Source: Patulibacter sp.
Lineage (GTDB): Bacteria; Actinomycetota; Thermoleophilia; Solirubrobacterales; Solirubrobacteraceae
DNA: 64,000 bases
Reading direction: 5' to 3'
NCBI RefSeq assembly: GCF_030655195.1
Contig: NZ_JAURWA010000137.1
Span: forward strand, 1-64,000
The translations under genes and the position numbers were made by a program. Positions within the stretch are counted from its first letter, which is position 1; each line of letters begins with the position of its first letter. Of the stretch, positions 51,340 through 59,585 are shown in pieces. The notes under the pieces were generated by a model that saw only the letters and a list, made by a program, of their open reading frames with translations, was not told the DNA's origin and made no database searches.

Positions 51340-51783
51340 TCAGGCGTCCCGGACGCCCGAGCCCGGTGCCCCGGTGTCGGCCGCGTAGCCGGGCAGGGCG
51401 TCGGCCGAGCGCTGCTTCAGCGACTCCGGGATGCGGTGCGAGATCAGCACCCGGTGCCCGGCCATCTGCCGGTACGCGAACGCGGTCAGCGGTCGGGGGA
51501 CGGCACGGCCGACCGCGACGGCGGCCCGCAGGCCGGCCGGGTCCAGGTACCGGCCGAGCGCGTCGAGGACGTCGGCCCCGCTGAAGAGGCGCTCGCCGTC
51601 CCACAGGTGCCACGTCGCCAGACGGGTCTGCTCGTCGAGGTGGCCCAGGTGCTCGTCGCCGAGCGGGCCCTGGATGGCGGCGAGCCGCAGCGTCCCCGGC
51701 CGCGCCCGGCGGGCCAGCCCGACGACGCCCCAGACGCAGAACCGGCACTCGCGGTCGTAGAAGATCAGGGCGGGATCGGACAC
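51340..51783 (-). CDS. DCC family thiol-disulfide oxidoreductase-like protein (DUF393)
   Basis: 147 aa from GTG 51783, 6 nt after TATGAA. The eponymous D-x3-C-x2-C is in FYDRECRFCVWGV (residues ~8-20). Short, with LLV-type central strands and FAYRQMAGHRVLISHRIPE late. DCC proteins are predicted thiol oxidoreductases. Converges with the nucleotidyltransferase gene 46 bp away. Confidence 0.85.
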   Translation of the reverse strand: MSDPALIFYDRECRFCVWGVVGLARRARPGTLRLAAIQGPLGDEHLGHLDEQTRLATWHLWDGERLFSGADVLDALGRYLDPAGLRAAVAVGRAVPRPLTAFAYRQMAGHRVLISHRIPESLKQRSADALPGYAADTGAPGSGVRDA

Positions 51784-51828
51784 TCCCCCTTCATACCCGC
51801 TCCGGCGATCGGGACCGGTGCCACCGCG

Positions 51829-51970
51829 GTCGACGGATCGGGCCGGCGCGGGGGGCAGTCCGCGGATCAGGCCGTGCGGCGGCGTCCACGGATCGGGGCC
51901 GTGTGGCCGCGGTCCACCTACCGGGCCGGGGCGAGCGGCCGTCCACGATCCAGGTCTCGCCGGGCACCGT
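51829..51970. repeat. Five degenerate ~28-bp tandem repeats
   Basis: Units begin at about 51829, 51858, 51884, 51912 and 51941 (spacings 29, 26, 28, 29). Consensus GTCCACGGATCGGGCCG followed by a G/C-rich variable end. They continue into a degenerate version of the 2.8-kb palindrome (GATCGGGGTCGCCCGGGGAC, 51983 onward). Part of a 540-bp gap with no gene. Confidence 0.6.
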
Positions 51971-52188
51971 CCCGCGAGACCGCGATCGGGGTCGCCCGGG
52001 GACACCGATCCGCGTCTCGCCCCGGACGACGGGCCGAGACCCGGATCCGTGCCGACACGCCTGTCCGCCCCACCCCGCCCCGGCCCGGCCGACGAGCGGC
52101 CACCGCCGCCCCCCGCCCCGCCGACCAGCGACCACCCCGGCCCCGACCCGCCCACGGGACCGGTCCCCCCGATCGGCGACCTCCCCCG

Positions 52189-52213
52189 CGCGGATCCGAC
52201 GTGCGGATCCGCG
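52189..52213. repeat. 10-bp perfect inverted repeat upstream of desaturase
   Basis: CGCGGATCCG-acgtg-CGGATCCGCG, about 110 bp before the desaturase start; a candidate operator or hairpin. Confidence 0.5.
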
Positions 52214-52323
52214 GGCGTCCGGCGCCTGATCCCGCAGAATGCTCACGACGTGATGAAAAACGCCGTCCCGGTTCTCGCGCCGGGGGACAGAATCCCGCGC
52301 GCTCCGCGCATACCCTCAATGCC

Positions 52324-53286
52324 ATGGCCGAAGTGCGCGATTCCCAGAACCAGGTGGTGCGTGAGCACAAGACCATGTCGCGGGCGACGAGGTGGATCAA
52401 CATCGTCGCCGTGACGGTCCCGTTCGTCGGGCTGCTCATCGCCGCCGTCCTGCTCTGGAACTCGGCGATCACCTGGTTCGACGTGGCGATGCTCGCCGGG
52501 ATGTACCTCATCTCCGCGTTCGGCATCACGATCGGCTACCACCGGCTCCTGACCCACAACGCGGTACAGGCCAAGCCGTGGGTCCGCTACGCCTTCGTGA
52601 TCGCGGGGTCCACCGCGATCGAGGGTCCCGCGCTGATCTGGGCGGCGGACCACCGCAAGCACCACGCCCACACCGACCAGGAGGGCGACCCGCACTCCCC
52701 GCACATCGGGGGCGGCGAGGGTCTCCGCGGCCTCTGGCACGCGCACGTCGGCTGGCTCTGGTCCACCGAGATCGAGCGCGGCTGGCCCCGCAAGCACACG
52801 CCGGACCTGCTGCGCGACAAGGGCCTCGTCCGCATCTCGAAGGCCTTCCCGATCATCGCGATCGTCGCACTGGCCATCCCGTTCTTCGCCGGCTGGGCCT
52901 ACTACGGCAACGTCGCCGGCGGCCTGCAGACCTACATCTGGGCGGGCCTGGTGAAGGTCTTCCTGATCCACCACGTCACGTGGAGCATCAACTCCATCTG
53001 CCACTTCTCCGGCTACCGCCGCTTCGACGTGGACGACCACTCGCGCAACAACCCGGCGCTCGCCATCCTGAGCCTCGGCGAGTCCTGGCACCACAACCAC
53101 CACGCGTTCCCGCGCTCGGCCTCCCACGGCATGCGCTGGTACGAGGTCGACCTCTCGGCCCTCGTCATCAAGGGCTTCGTCAAGGTCGGCCTGATGAGCA
53201 AGCCGGTCTACATCAGCCGCGAGAAGCAGGACGCCGCGCTGGTGGGCGCGCGCGCCGCCCAGAGTTCCGCGGTCGCCGCGGACTGA
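52324..53286 (+). CDS. Acyl-CoA (stearoyl-CoA delta-9 type) fatty acid desaturase
   Basis: 320 aa from ATG 52324, 7 nt after TACCCT, in a local AT-richer stretch. Three histidine boxes: GYHRLLTHNAV (HxxxxH), DHRKHHAHTD (HxxHH) and ESWHHNHHAFPRSASHG (HxxHH). Four membrane spans (IVAVTVPFVGLLIAAVLLW, FDVAMLAGMYLISAFGI, then a pair near residues ~180-220). It introduces cis double bonds into acyl-CoA or lipids with O2. A possible partner of the acyl-CoA reductase at 7 kb, by pathway only. Confidence 0.93.
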   Translation: MAEVRDSQNQVVREHKTMSRATRWINIVAVTVPFVGLLIAAVLLWNSAITWFDVAMLAGMYLISAFGITIGYHRLLTHNAVQAKPWVRYAFVIAGSTAIEGPALIWAADHRKHHAHTDQEGDPHSPHIGGGEGLRGLWHAHVGWLWSTEIERGWPRKHTPDLLRDKGLVRISKAFPIIAIVALAIPFFAGWAYYGNVAGGLQTYIWAGLVKVFLIHHVTWSINSICHFSGYRRFDVDDHSRNNPALAILSLGESWHHNHHAFPRSASHGMRWYEVDLSALVIKGFVKVGLMSKPVYISREKQDAALVGARAAQSSAVAAD

Positions 53287-53323
53287 CCTCCCCCGGACCG
53301 GCGCCTCCGGTCCCGCCCCGCCC

Positions 53324-53360
53324 GAAGGCCCGCGTCCCCGACGCGGGCCTTCGTCGTTCC
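53324..53360 (+). terminator. Intrinsic terminator after desaturase, TCGTCGTTCC-tail family
   Basis: 12-bp stem GAAGGCCCGCGT / ACGCGGGCCTTC, loop CCCCG, tail GTCGTTCC. Confidence 0.8.
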
Positions 53361-53432
53361 GGGCGTCCGCCGCGACCCGGGCTTCGCCGGGTGTCCAAAC
53401 GCCACACCGCCCGCGTGCCGTAGCGTCGTCGT

Positions 53433-55016
53433 ATGTGTGGAATCGCCGCGGTCTATGCCCCGACCGACCACCGGGTCGACGCCGAGGCCGGGGTCCGGAT
53501 GCTCTCCCGCCTGACCCACCGCGGGCCCGACGACATCGGCCAGGTGGCCGTCGGCGAGACGAGCTGGCTCGGGCACACGCGCCTCTCCATCGTCGACCTC
53601 GCCGGCGGGCGGCAGCCGCTGGGCGACCGCACCCTCTGGCTCGTCGGCAACGGCGAGGTCTACAACCACGACGACGTCCGTCAGACCCTCGACGGCGCGC
53701 TGTTCGACACCGCCTCCGACAACGAGGTCGCACTGCACCTGGTCGTCGAACGGGGCGTCGAGGCGCTCGCCGAGCTGCGCGGCATGTGGGCGATCTGCCT
53801 CGCCGGCCCGGAGAACCCCGATCCCGCGGGCAGGCCGGACTGGATCACGTTCCTCGCCGCACGCGACCCGATCGGCATCAAGCCGCTCTACTGGGCCCGG
53901 CGCGACGGCCAGGTCCGCTTCGCGTCGGAGATCCGCGCGTTCGACGAGGACTGGCGCTGGGCCGTCGAGACGTTCCCCCCGGGCTGCGCCTGGACGCCCG
54001 AGCACGGTCTCGTGCGGTTCGCCGACGCGGTGCCCACGGAGTCGATCCAGGTCCCGAAGCTGCCGGGCCCGAAGGAGCCCGGCGCGCCGATCCCCGAGGA
54101 CATCCTCCGCTCGACCCGGGAGACGCTGGCCGACTCGGTCGACCGGCACATGATGGCCGACGTCGACGTCGGCGTCTTCCTCTCCGGCGGCCTGGACTCC
54201 AGCCTGATCGCGGCGCTGGCCCAGGACTTCCTGAAGGCCCGCGGCCGCACGCTGAAGACCTTCGCCGTGGGCACCGAGGGCTCCTCCGACATCCTCGCCG
54301 CGCGCGTCGTCGCCGAGCACCTCGGCACGGAGCACCACGAGGCGCTCTACACCGCGCAGGACGCCGCGGCCGCGCTCGACGACGTCATCCGGTCGATCGA
54401 GTCCTTCGACCCGTCGCTCGTCCGGTCGTCCGTGCCCAACTGGTTCCTCGCACGCCTGGCCGCCCAGCACGTCAAGGTCGTCCTGACCGGCGAGGGCGCC
54501 GACGAGCTCTACGCCGGCTACGACTACTACCACGACGACTTCGCGGAGCCCGAGGACCTCCACGGCGAGCTCGTCCGCACGATCCGCGGCCTGCACGACC
54601 TGAACCTCCAGCGCGCGGACCGCGTGACGATGGCCCACGGCCTGGAGGCGCGCGTACCGTTCCTGGACCGCGAGGTGATCGCCCAGGCGCTCTCGCTGGC
54701 CCCCGGCTGGAAGGCGTCGGATACGACGAAGCCCCAGCAGCTCGAGAAGCGCGTCCTGCGCCACGCGTTCGACGGCTGGCTGCCCGAGGCGATCCTCTGG
54801 CGTCCGAAGGAGCAGTTCGGCGACGGGTCCGGCGCCGCCGAGGTGCTCCAGGGCGCGCTCGAGAGCTCGATCACCCCGGAGGAGTTCGAGCTCGAGCGCA
54901 CGATCGTCGATCCGCCGCTGCGCACCCACGAGGAGCTCGCCTACCACCGGATCTACGCCAAGCACCTCGGCGGCGTCCGGCCGGACAAGACGATGAGCCG
55001 CTTCGCGCGCAGCTGA
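53433..55016 (+). CDS. asnB: Asparagine synthetase B (glutamine-hydrolysing)
   Basis: 527 aa from ATG 53433, 6 nt after TAGCGT. The nucleophile is Cys2 (MCGIAAVY). Class II amidotransferase domain ~1-190 (LTHRGPDDIG, LGHTRLSIVDL, NGEVYNH) and synthetase domain with PPi loop FLSGGLDSSLIAALA (~250-265), LTGEGADELYAGY and EARVPFLDRE. It converts aspartate to asparagine with ATP and glutamine. Monocistronic. Confidence 0.95.
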   Translation: MCGIAAVYAPTDHRVDAEAGVRMLSRLTHRGPDDIGQVAVGETSWLGHTRLSIVDLAGGRQPLGDRTLWLVGNGEVYNHDDVRQTLDGALFDTASDNEVALHLVVERGVEALAELRGMWAICLAGPENPDPAGRPDWITFLAARDPIGIKPLYWARRDGQVRFASEIRAFDEDWRWAVETFPPGCAWTPEHGLVRFADAVPTESIQVPKLPGPKEPGAPIPEDILRSTRETLADSVDRHMMADVDVGVFLSGGLDSSLIAALAQDFLKARGRTLKTFAVGTEGSSDILAARVVAEHLGTEHHEALYTAQDAAAALDDVIRSIESFDPSLVRSSVPNWFLARLAAQHVKVVLTGEGADELYAGYDYYHDDFAEPEDLHGELVRTIRGLHDLNLQRADRVTMAHGLEARVPFLDREVIAQALSLAPGWKASDTTKPQQLEKRVLRHAFDGWLPEAILWRPKEQFGDGSGAAEVLQGALESSITPEEFELERTIVDPPLRTHEELAYHRIYAKHLGGVRPDKTMSRFARS

Positions 55017-55058
55017 GCGGTCGCCCGGCCGCCGCCGCGACCCACGGACCGGGGTGGG

Positions 55059-55928
55059 TCAGGTGATCAGCCGCTTGGTGCTCTGCCGGATCGCCAGGCG
55101 CCACATGACCAGCGCGAAGACGATCAGCGCGGCGAACCGGGCGACGTCGTGCCAGCCGTCGAAGCCGAACGCCGCGCCGCGGACGAGCTCGACGAGGTGG
55201 TGCAGCGGGTTGAGCTCCGACGCGATCTGGATGCCGCGGGGCAGCCCGTCGAGGGGGAAGAACGTCCCGGCGACGAGGAACAGGGGCGTGAGGATCAGCG
55301 ACTGGTAGTACGAGAACGAGTCGATCGACCGCACGATCGCCGAGATCAGCAGGCCGAAGGACGCGAAGCCGAACGCGCACGGGAAGCAGAGCAGCGGGAC
55401 GAGCAGCATCCCCCACGCCGGATCGAGGCCGAAGATCATGGCCACGAGCAGCGGGAAGCAGCCGTAGACCGACGCGCGGATCGCCATCCACAGCGCCTCG
55501 GCGGTGACGAGCTCCTCGACGTCGACCGGCGCGGCGAGGATCGCGTCGTAGGTGCGTTGGAACTCCCGCTTGACGAACGACCCGAACATCGCCGAGAACG
55601 CGCTGCCGAACAGCACCGAGGTCGCGACGGTGCCCGTGCCGACGTAGTCGACGTAGTCGTACCCGTCGATCTCGGAGACGATCGAGCCGAAGCCGAAGCC
55701 GAACGCGAGCAGGTAGATCGTCGGCTCGACGGTCGAGGAGAACGTCGAGCTCTTCCAGAACGAGAGCCAGTTGATGACCTCCCGCGTCATCACCCCCTCG
55801 ATCGCCAGGCGCTCGAGGCGACCCAGGCGCCTGCGGGGACCGGCCGTCGCGGGCACCACGGCGCCGGCGGCCGCTCCGCCGTCGCGATCGGAGCCGGAGC
55901 CCGGCGGGGTCTCGGGGCCGGCGGACAT
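55059..55928 (-). CDS. ABC-2 type transporter permease (second system)
   Basis: 289 aa from ATG 55928, sharing one base with the ATPase stop (TGATG). Six spans, ending ALIVFALVMWRLAIRQSTKRLI. VINWLSFWKSSTFSSTVEP and LILTPLFLVAGTFFPLDGLP are NodJ/DrrB-type signatures. A Gly/Ala-rich hydrophilic N-terminus precedes the first helix. Exports a lipid, oligosaccharide or drug; substrate unknown. Confidence 0.9.
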   Translation of the reverse strand: MSAGPETPPGSGSDRDGGAAAGAVVPATAGPRRRLGRLERLAIEGVMTREVINWLSFWKSSTFSSTVEPTIYLLAFGFGFGSIVSEIDGYDYVDYVGTGTVATSVLFGSAFSAMFGSFVKREFQRTYDAILAAPVDVEELVTAEALWMAIRASVYGCFPLLVAMIFGLDPAWGMLLVPLLCFPCAFGFASFGLLISAIVRSIDSFSYYQSLILTPLFLVAGTFFPLDGLPRGIQIASELNPLHHLVELVRGAAFGFDGWHDVARFAALIVFALVMWRLAIRQSTKRLIT

Positions 55929-56833
55929 CAGGCCACCTCCTCGCCGGTCAGCGCCACGAAGACGTCCTCCAGGTTGGCCGCGCGCTCGTGCCCGGCGTGG
56001 CCGGCGAGCGACCCGCCCAGGCCCTCCGCCCGGAGGATCGCGACGCTCGTCCCGGTGCGCCGGTGGTCGTGGCCGGCGTCCTGCGCCGCCGTCTCGACCG
56101 TCCGCAGGTGCTCCGGCGGACCGTAGACCTCCAGGACGGTGCGCCCCGCGTGCTCGAGGATCAGGTCCTTCGGCCGGCCGGTCGCGACCGCGCGTCCCTC
56201 GGCCATCACGGTGACGGTGTCGGCGAGGCGCTCGGCCTCCTCGATGTAGTGGGTGCTCATGAGGATCGACACCCCCTCGGAACGAAGGCGGTCGATCAGC
56301 GCCCACAGCTCCTGGCGCACCTGCGGATCGAGTCCCACCGTCGGTTCGTCGAGCAGCACGAGCCGCGGCCGGTGGACGAGCGCGCGGGCGATCAGCAGCC
56401 GCCGGCGCATGCCGCCCGACAGCGCGTCCACCTTCGTGTCGGCCCGCTCCGTCAGCGTCGCGATCTCGAGCGCCCGCCGGATCGCGTCCTCGCGCTCCGC
56501 CCGCGGGACGCGGTAGAGCCGGACGAACACGCGCAGGTTGTCGCGGACGGTGAGCGTGGTGTCGAGGTTGTCGAGCTGCGGCACGAGCCCCATCACGGCG
56601 CGCGCCTGCTTCGACTCCCCCGGCAGGGAGAACCCGAGCACGTCGATCGTCCCCTCGTCCGCGATCGACTGGGCGGTGAGCAGCCGCATGGTCGTGGACT
56701 TGCCGGCGCCGTTGGGGCCGAGGAGCCCGACGCAGGTGCCCTCGGGGACCTCGAGGTCGAGCCCGTCGACGGCCTGCACGGGCCCGAACGCCTTGCGGAC
56801 GCCCTTGAGCGAGAGCGCGGATGGAGGAGGCAC
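55928..56833 (-). CDS. ABC transporter ATP-binding protein (second system, NodI/DrrA-like)
   Basis: 301 aa from GTG 56833. Walker A GLLGPNGAGKSTT (residues ~36-48), signature VDALSGGMRRRLLIARALVH, Walker B LVLLDEPTVGLDPQ, H-loop MSTHYIEEAERLADT. The C-terminal domain (TVLEVYGPPEHLRTVET to EDVFVALTGEEVA) is DrrA-like. With the next gene it forms an exporter. No clear -10 in the promoter-side gap, which is filled by the 70-bp repeats. Confidence 0.93.
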   Translation of the reverse strand: MPPPSALSLKGVRKAFGPVQAVDGLDLEVPEGTCVGLLGPNGAGKSTTMRLLTAQSIADEGTIDVLGFSLPGESKQARAVMGLVPQLDNLDTTLTVRDNLRVFVRLYRVPRAEREDAIRRALEIATLTERADTKVDALSGGMRRRLLIARALVHRPRLVLLDEPTVGLDPQVRQELWALIDRLRSEGVSILMSTHYIEEAERLADTVTVMAEGRAVATGRPKDLILEHAGRTVLEVYGPPEHLRTVETAAQDAGHDHRRTGTSVAILRAEGLGGSLAGHAGHERAANLEDVFVALTGEEVA

Positions 56834-56875
56834 GCCGGAGAGGATGCCGGACGCGCCGGTCGTGGTCCCGTCGCC

Positions 56876-57046
56876 GGGTCAGCGGATGCCGACGATGGCG
56901 GCGGGGTGGGTGGGGAGCGCGGGACTGCGCCGCCCCGCGTCCCCCGGGTCAGCGGATGCCGACGACGGCGGCGGGGTGGGTGGGGAGCGCGGGACTGCGC
57001 CGCCCTGCGTCCCCCCGGGTCAGCGGATGCCGACGATGGCGGCGCA
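56876..57046. repeat. 70-bp tandem repeats duplicating the 3' end of the transglycosylase gene
   Basis: Units begin at 56876, 56946 and 57017. Units 1 and 2 are nearly identical across 70 bp (GGGTCAGCGGATGCCGACGA at the start). Unit 3 shares the first ~28 bp, which are the last codons and stop of the transglycosylase-like gene, then departs. So the gene's end has been copied twice downstream of itself. Confidence 0.8.
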
Positions 57047-58093
57047 GTCCCAATTCCCCGCGCCCCGCCCGCCGTCCCACAGCTTCGCGGCGAGCCGGTC
57101 CTGCTCGGCCTTCGACGCCATGTAGGCCTGGGGCGTGCTGCCGCCGAGGCCCTTCCAGGTCGCGACCATGAACTGGTAGTAGCCCGACGCCCCGGCGCTG
57201 TTGGGCGTGAAGTTCTGTCCGCCGGACTCGCACTGCACGATCGACCACGGGATCGCCCAGCCGCCGCTCGCGGGCTTCGCGGCGCCGAGCGCCTTGGGCG
57301 ACGACGACGGGGCGGTGAACTGGCGGGCCGCCTTCTCCTGCGCCGCGACGAGCTTCGCGAGGGTCTTCTCGGCGCCGCGGCGCTTCGCCCGGGCGTTCGA
57401 GAGCGCGGCGAGGCGGGCCTGGTGGGCGGCGGCGACGGACGCGCGCCGCTCGGCCAGGCCGGCCGTCATGGACGCCATCGCGTCGCGCTGCTGCGAGGCC
57501 ACCGCGGCCTGCCGGGCCTGGGTCCGGCGCAGGGTGGCGAGGTCGTCCTCGTCCTTCTTGGCCTCGTTGCGCGAGTCGCGGACGAGGTCCACCAGGCGGG
57601 TGTCGCTCGACTGGATGCGGCGGAGGAAGTTCACGCGCTCCAGCAGGTCGGAGAACCCCTGCGAGCTGACCATGACCGAGACCACGTCGGGCTTGTCGGC
57701 GGTGTAGCGGGTGCGCAGCACGGCGGCGAGCTGGTCGCGGCCCTGCTCCAGCCTGCGGCGCAGGCGCACGAGGCGGGCGCGGGTCGCGCGCAGGTCCGTC
57801 GTGGTCGTCGCGAGGCGGCGCTGCGCGGTGTCGTACTCCTGCTGCACCTCGGCCAGCCGCGACTGGGCGGCGGCCAGCGCCCTGGTCGCCGAGTCCTCGA
57901 GCGCGCCGAGCTTCGCGGCCGTCGACGAGAGCGAGCGCTCGCGGGCCTTCTGCTGGTCGATCGTGCCCTGCAGCGCGGATGAGCTGGGCGCACCGGGCGC
58001 GACGCGGGGCACGACGGCGAGGAGCAGCAGGGCGAGGAGCAGGCCGCCGGCGAACACGCCGATGCGGCCCCGGAGGGCGGAGGGTACGAGCAT
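57020..58093 (-). CDS. Secreted coiled-coil protein with transglycosylase-like (Rpf/SLT-type) domain
   Basis: 357 aa from ATG 58093 (upstream ATGs lack support). One N-terminal span (VFAGGLLLALLLLAVVPRV, residues ~12-30), then a long coiled coil (~40-260) typical of PcsB/RipA-type hydrolase regulators, and a C-terminal lysozyme-like domain with catalytic Glu in WSIVQCESGGQN and SAGASGYYQFMVATW. It cuts peptidoglycan glycan strands or helps reactivation. The last residues are AAIVGIR; the DNA coding for them is repeated downstream. A minus-strand TAGTTT lies ~40 nt upstream. Confidence 0.87.
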   Translation of the reverse strand: MLVPSALRGRIGVFAGGLLLALLLLAVVPRVAPGAPSSSALQGTIDQQKARERSLSSTAAKLGALEDSATRALAAAQSRLAEVQQEYDTAQRRLATTTTDLRATRARLVRLRRRLEQGRDQLAAVLRTRYTADKPDVVSVMVSSQGFSDLLERVNFLRRIQSSDTRLVDLVRDSRNEAKKDEDDLATLRRTQARQAAVASQQRDAMASMTAGLAERRASVAAAHQARLAALSNARAKRRGAEKTLAKLVAAQEKAARQFTAPSSSPKALGAAKPASGGWAIPWSIVQCESGGQNFTPNSAGASGYYQFMVATWKGLGGSTPQAYMASKAEQDRLAAKLWDGGRGAGNWDCAAIVGIR

Positions 58094-58258
58094 GGGGATG
58101 GCGCGTCGGGGCGGCAGCCGGACGCGACCGTCGAAACTAGCCGCAGTCCGCCCCGCGGCCGAGCGCTGCACGCCATCCTGCGACCTCCGCACCGGTCCTC
58201 CGGCCCCGCGACCGACCGGTGGGTGTGGCCGCGGTCGCCGCCGGCCGGCCGTCGCGCG

Positions 58259-59449
58259 TCAGCCGCCGCGCACCCCGCGCCGGCGCAGCGCCAGCTCGAG
58301 GGCGAAGCGCGCGTCGGGGTCCTCCGGGTCGACCTCGAGCGTCTCCCGCAGGCGGGCCATCCGGTAGCGGACGGTCTGCGGGTGCAGGTGCAGCGCCTCG
58401 GCCATCCGCGGTCCATGGCCGCGATGGTCGAGCCAGGCGCGCAGGGTCTCGAGGTGCCGGGTGCGTCGCCCCGCGGGCAGGGCGTCGAGCGGACCGAGGA
58501 CGCCCGAGGCCAGGTCGTCGGCGGCCTCCCCGTCGCCGTGGACGACGAGGTCGGTGAGGTGCCGGTCGGCGAGCACCGGGCCCTCCCCCACGTCGGCCAC
58601 CCGCTCGGCGGCCACGAGCGCGGCCAGGGTCGCGGCGCGGCGGTGCGAGCGCCCGACCTCCTCCCACGCCACCGTCGGGCCGACGACGAGCCCGCCGCCG
58701 CGAACGGGCGCACCGGTCAGGCGGGCGAGCACCCCGGGCGCCGGGACGAGCCCGACGGCGACGCCCTCCACGACCGCGGCGACGATGCGCGGGTCGATGC
58801 GCAGCAGGTCGCCCGGACCGTCCGCGCCCGGCGCGACCACGACGGCGAGGCGGGCCGGCGGGGTCCAGCCGAGCTCGACCGCGGCGGCGTGCAGGTCGAC
58901 GGGATCGCGGTCGGCGACGACGAGACGGACGAGGGTGTCGCGGGCGCGCTGGGTGGCCCCGGCGCGCAGGGACTGCTCGTGCGCCCAGCCGGTCACGGAC
59001 AGCCCGGCGAGCCGGTGGATGTAGGCGAAGATCGCCTCCCCGAGCGGGACGAGGACGGCGGCGTCGGCCCCGTCCGCCCGCGCGGCGTCCGCGAAGCGGC
59101 GCCAGGCCACCCGCGCCCCCGTGCGGTACGCGGACTGCAGCGCGTCGAGGGTGCGCCCGGCCCGGACCTCCCCGCGTCCGAGCTCCTCGATCATCCGGTC
59201 GGTCTGCGACGCCCGGGACGGGTCCTCGACGAAGGCGACGAACTCGCCGAGGGAGAACTCCACGCCCCGACGGACGACGCGCCCGAACTCCCCGCCGAAC
59301 GGTCGGCGGTAGGCGGGGACCTCGGCGCGGATGGCGACGAGGATCTCGTCGGCCACCGACGGGAGCACGGGCCGCAGCACCGCGCCGAGCTCGGCGGGCA
59401 GCGCCGCGATCCGCTCACGCACGTCCTCGGTGGCCTCCGGGGTCCCCAT
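58259..59449 (-). CDS. PucR/CdaR-type transcriptional regulator
   Basis: 396 aa from ATG 59449, 6 nt after TAGGAT. The C-terminal ~60 residues are the PucR HTH_30 domain (HLETLRAWLDHRGHGPRMAEALHLHPQTVRYRMARLRETL, positions ~325-365). The N-terminal ~160 residues hold an RsbR/GGDEF-like helical sensor with RTLDALQSAYRTGARVAWRRF. PucR proteins usually control catabolic genes beside them; here the aldehyde dehydrogenase follows on the same strand, 136 bp upstream of this gene. Confidence 0.85.
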   Translation of the reverse strand: MGTPEATEDVRERIAALPAELGAVLRPVLPSVADEILVAIRAEVPAYRRPFGGEFGRVVRRGVEFSLGEFVAFVEDPSRASQTDRMIEELGRGEVRAGRTLDALQSAYRTGARVAWRRFADAARADGADAAVLVPLGEAIFAYIHRLAGLSVTGWAHEQSLRAGATQRARDTLVRLVVADRDPVDLHAAAVELGWTPPARLAVVVAPGADGPGDLLRIDPRIVAAVVEGVAVGLVPAPGVLARLTGAPVRGGGLVVGPTVAWEEVGRSHRRAATLAALVAAERVADVGEGPVLADRHLTDLVVHGDGEAADDLASGVLGPLDALPAGRRTRHLETLRAWLDHRGHGPRMAEALHLHPQTVRYRMARLRETLEVDPEDPDARFALELALRRRGVRGG

Positions 59450-59585
59450 GCGGCGATCCTACGCGTGGGGTGATGAGCCCGCACGCGAAGACGGCGGACC
59501 CGAGGGCCCGCCGCCGGAGAACTTCATCGCGATGTGAGGAGGCCCCGGCCCGAGACGCCCGGGGCGGGGCCCGCCACCCCTGCTT

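Noticed and set aside
51829-51970. CRISPR array
   Set aside because: Units are contiguous and degenerate with no unique spacers, and no cas gene is present.
56949-57248. 99-aa minus-strand ORF through the 70-bp repeats
   Set aside because: Out of frame with the transglycosylase gene and created by the duplicated 3' end.
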